Shown: one piece after another, positions 5,154 through 5,361 of the stretch
How the letters are laid out: the number at the start of each line of letters is the position of its first letter
How positions within the stretch are numbered: the first letter of the stretch is position 1
Assembly (NCBI GenBank): GCA_015711895.1
Contig: MU158603.1
Coordinates: 1 to 5,361 of the forward strand
DNA: 5,361 bases
Direction of reading: 5' to 3'
DNA from: Candidatus Solincola tengchongensis
GTDB taxonomy: Bacteria; Actinomycetota; Geothermincolia; Geothermincolales; RBG-13-55-18
Program-made: the position numbers and the translations under genes
The notes under the pieces: model-generated
The model's database searches: none
The model's input: only the letters and a program-made list of their open reading frames with translations
Told to the model about the DNA's origin: nothing

Positions 5154-5361
5154 GGGTCCCTTCCAGCTTCCGCCTTATCTCCTCGCCCACCGCACGCAGG
5201 GCCTCCTCCGCCCTATCCGCCCTGGAACCTCCCCCTACGGCCATGTCCGGGCGCCCCCCTCCTCCGCCTCCCAGCAGGGAAGCGCCCCTCCTCACCAGGT
5301 CCACGGCGTTCAAGCCCGCCTCCACCAGGTCCCTGGAGAGGTTCACCACCAGCCCCACCTT
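5146..5361 (-). CDS. alaS: Alanyl-tRNA synthetase, C-terminal end (partial)
   Basis: Only the last 71 residues are in the window; the gene continues past the right edge. The segment is the end of the C-terminal DHHA1-type domain of alanyl-tRNA synthetase, which helps bind tRNA and links the editing and aminoacylation halves. The diagnostic piece is the Gly-rich run GGGGGGRPDMAVGGG after a VNLSRDLVEAGLNAVDLVRRGASLLG segment similar to the family's SKDLVxxGxxAGxLVK. The usual GGRPxMAxxGG signature is intact. The protein ends KLEGTHA with TAG at 5148-5146, inside the start of ruvX. Confidence 0.95.
   Translation of the reverse strand, partial: KVGLVVNLSRDLVEAGLNAVDLVRRGASLLGGGGGGRPDMAVGGGSRADRAEEALRAVGEEIRRKLEGTHA

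Overview
This window is a GC-rich stretch in which every gene I can support lies on the minus strand, so the genes read from right to left. The right third is a housekeeping block: the 3' end of alaS, then ruvX, then mltG, joined by two 8-base start/stop overlaps. This alaS-ruvX-mltG order is familiar from Gram-positive lineages (Actinomycetota and Bacillota). With the high GC, frequent AGG Arg and ATA Ile codons, and anaerobe-type iron-sulfur genes next door, I tentatively infer an anaerobic, possibly thermophilic actinobacterium or high-GC clostridial relative. The sequence alone does not fix the taxon.

After mltG comes a leader of about 210 bases (3344-3553) with three sets of inverted repeats. 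A tight four-gene cluster follows (3343 down to 329): a Cys-rich V4R-like protein, a [NiFe]-hydrogenase-type small subunit of the group 3 (MvhG/FrhG) kind, a [NiFe]-hydrogenase-type large subunit, and a 2[4Fe-4S] ferredoxin. Gaps are 3, 51 and 18 bases, so this looks like one transcription unit. Electrons would plausibly move between the large-subunit metal site, the three predicted clusters of the small subunit and the ferredoxin. The V4R-like protein could be a sensor, a ligand-binding component or an assembly factor.

The main point of interest is the large subunit. It has the family scaffold but an altered active site. The first metal-binding motif reads R-I-C-G-P-D with Asp where the bridging Cys belongs, the Glu of the N-terminal RIEGH motif is Tyr, the Arg of the EAPRG motif is Glu, and the Asp of DPCxxC is Ala. 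Three of the four metal-ligand cysteines and both conserved histidines remain. The small subunit keeps all twelve expected cluster cysteines. This pattern suggests a redox complex that uses a modified metal site rather than a decaying pseudogene. Its substrate cannot be told from this sequence, and H2 activation in the usual way is doubtful.

The left end (1-328) holds no convincing gene. It changes from GC-rich to AT-rich, with hairpins just past the ferredoxin gene and a promoter-like TTGGAG-N17-TATAAT on the minus strand at 22-50 that would drive a gene beyond the window.
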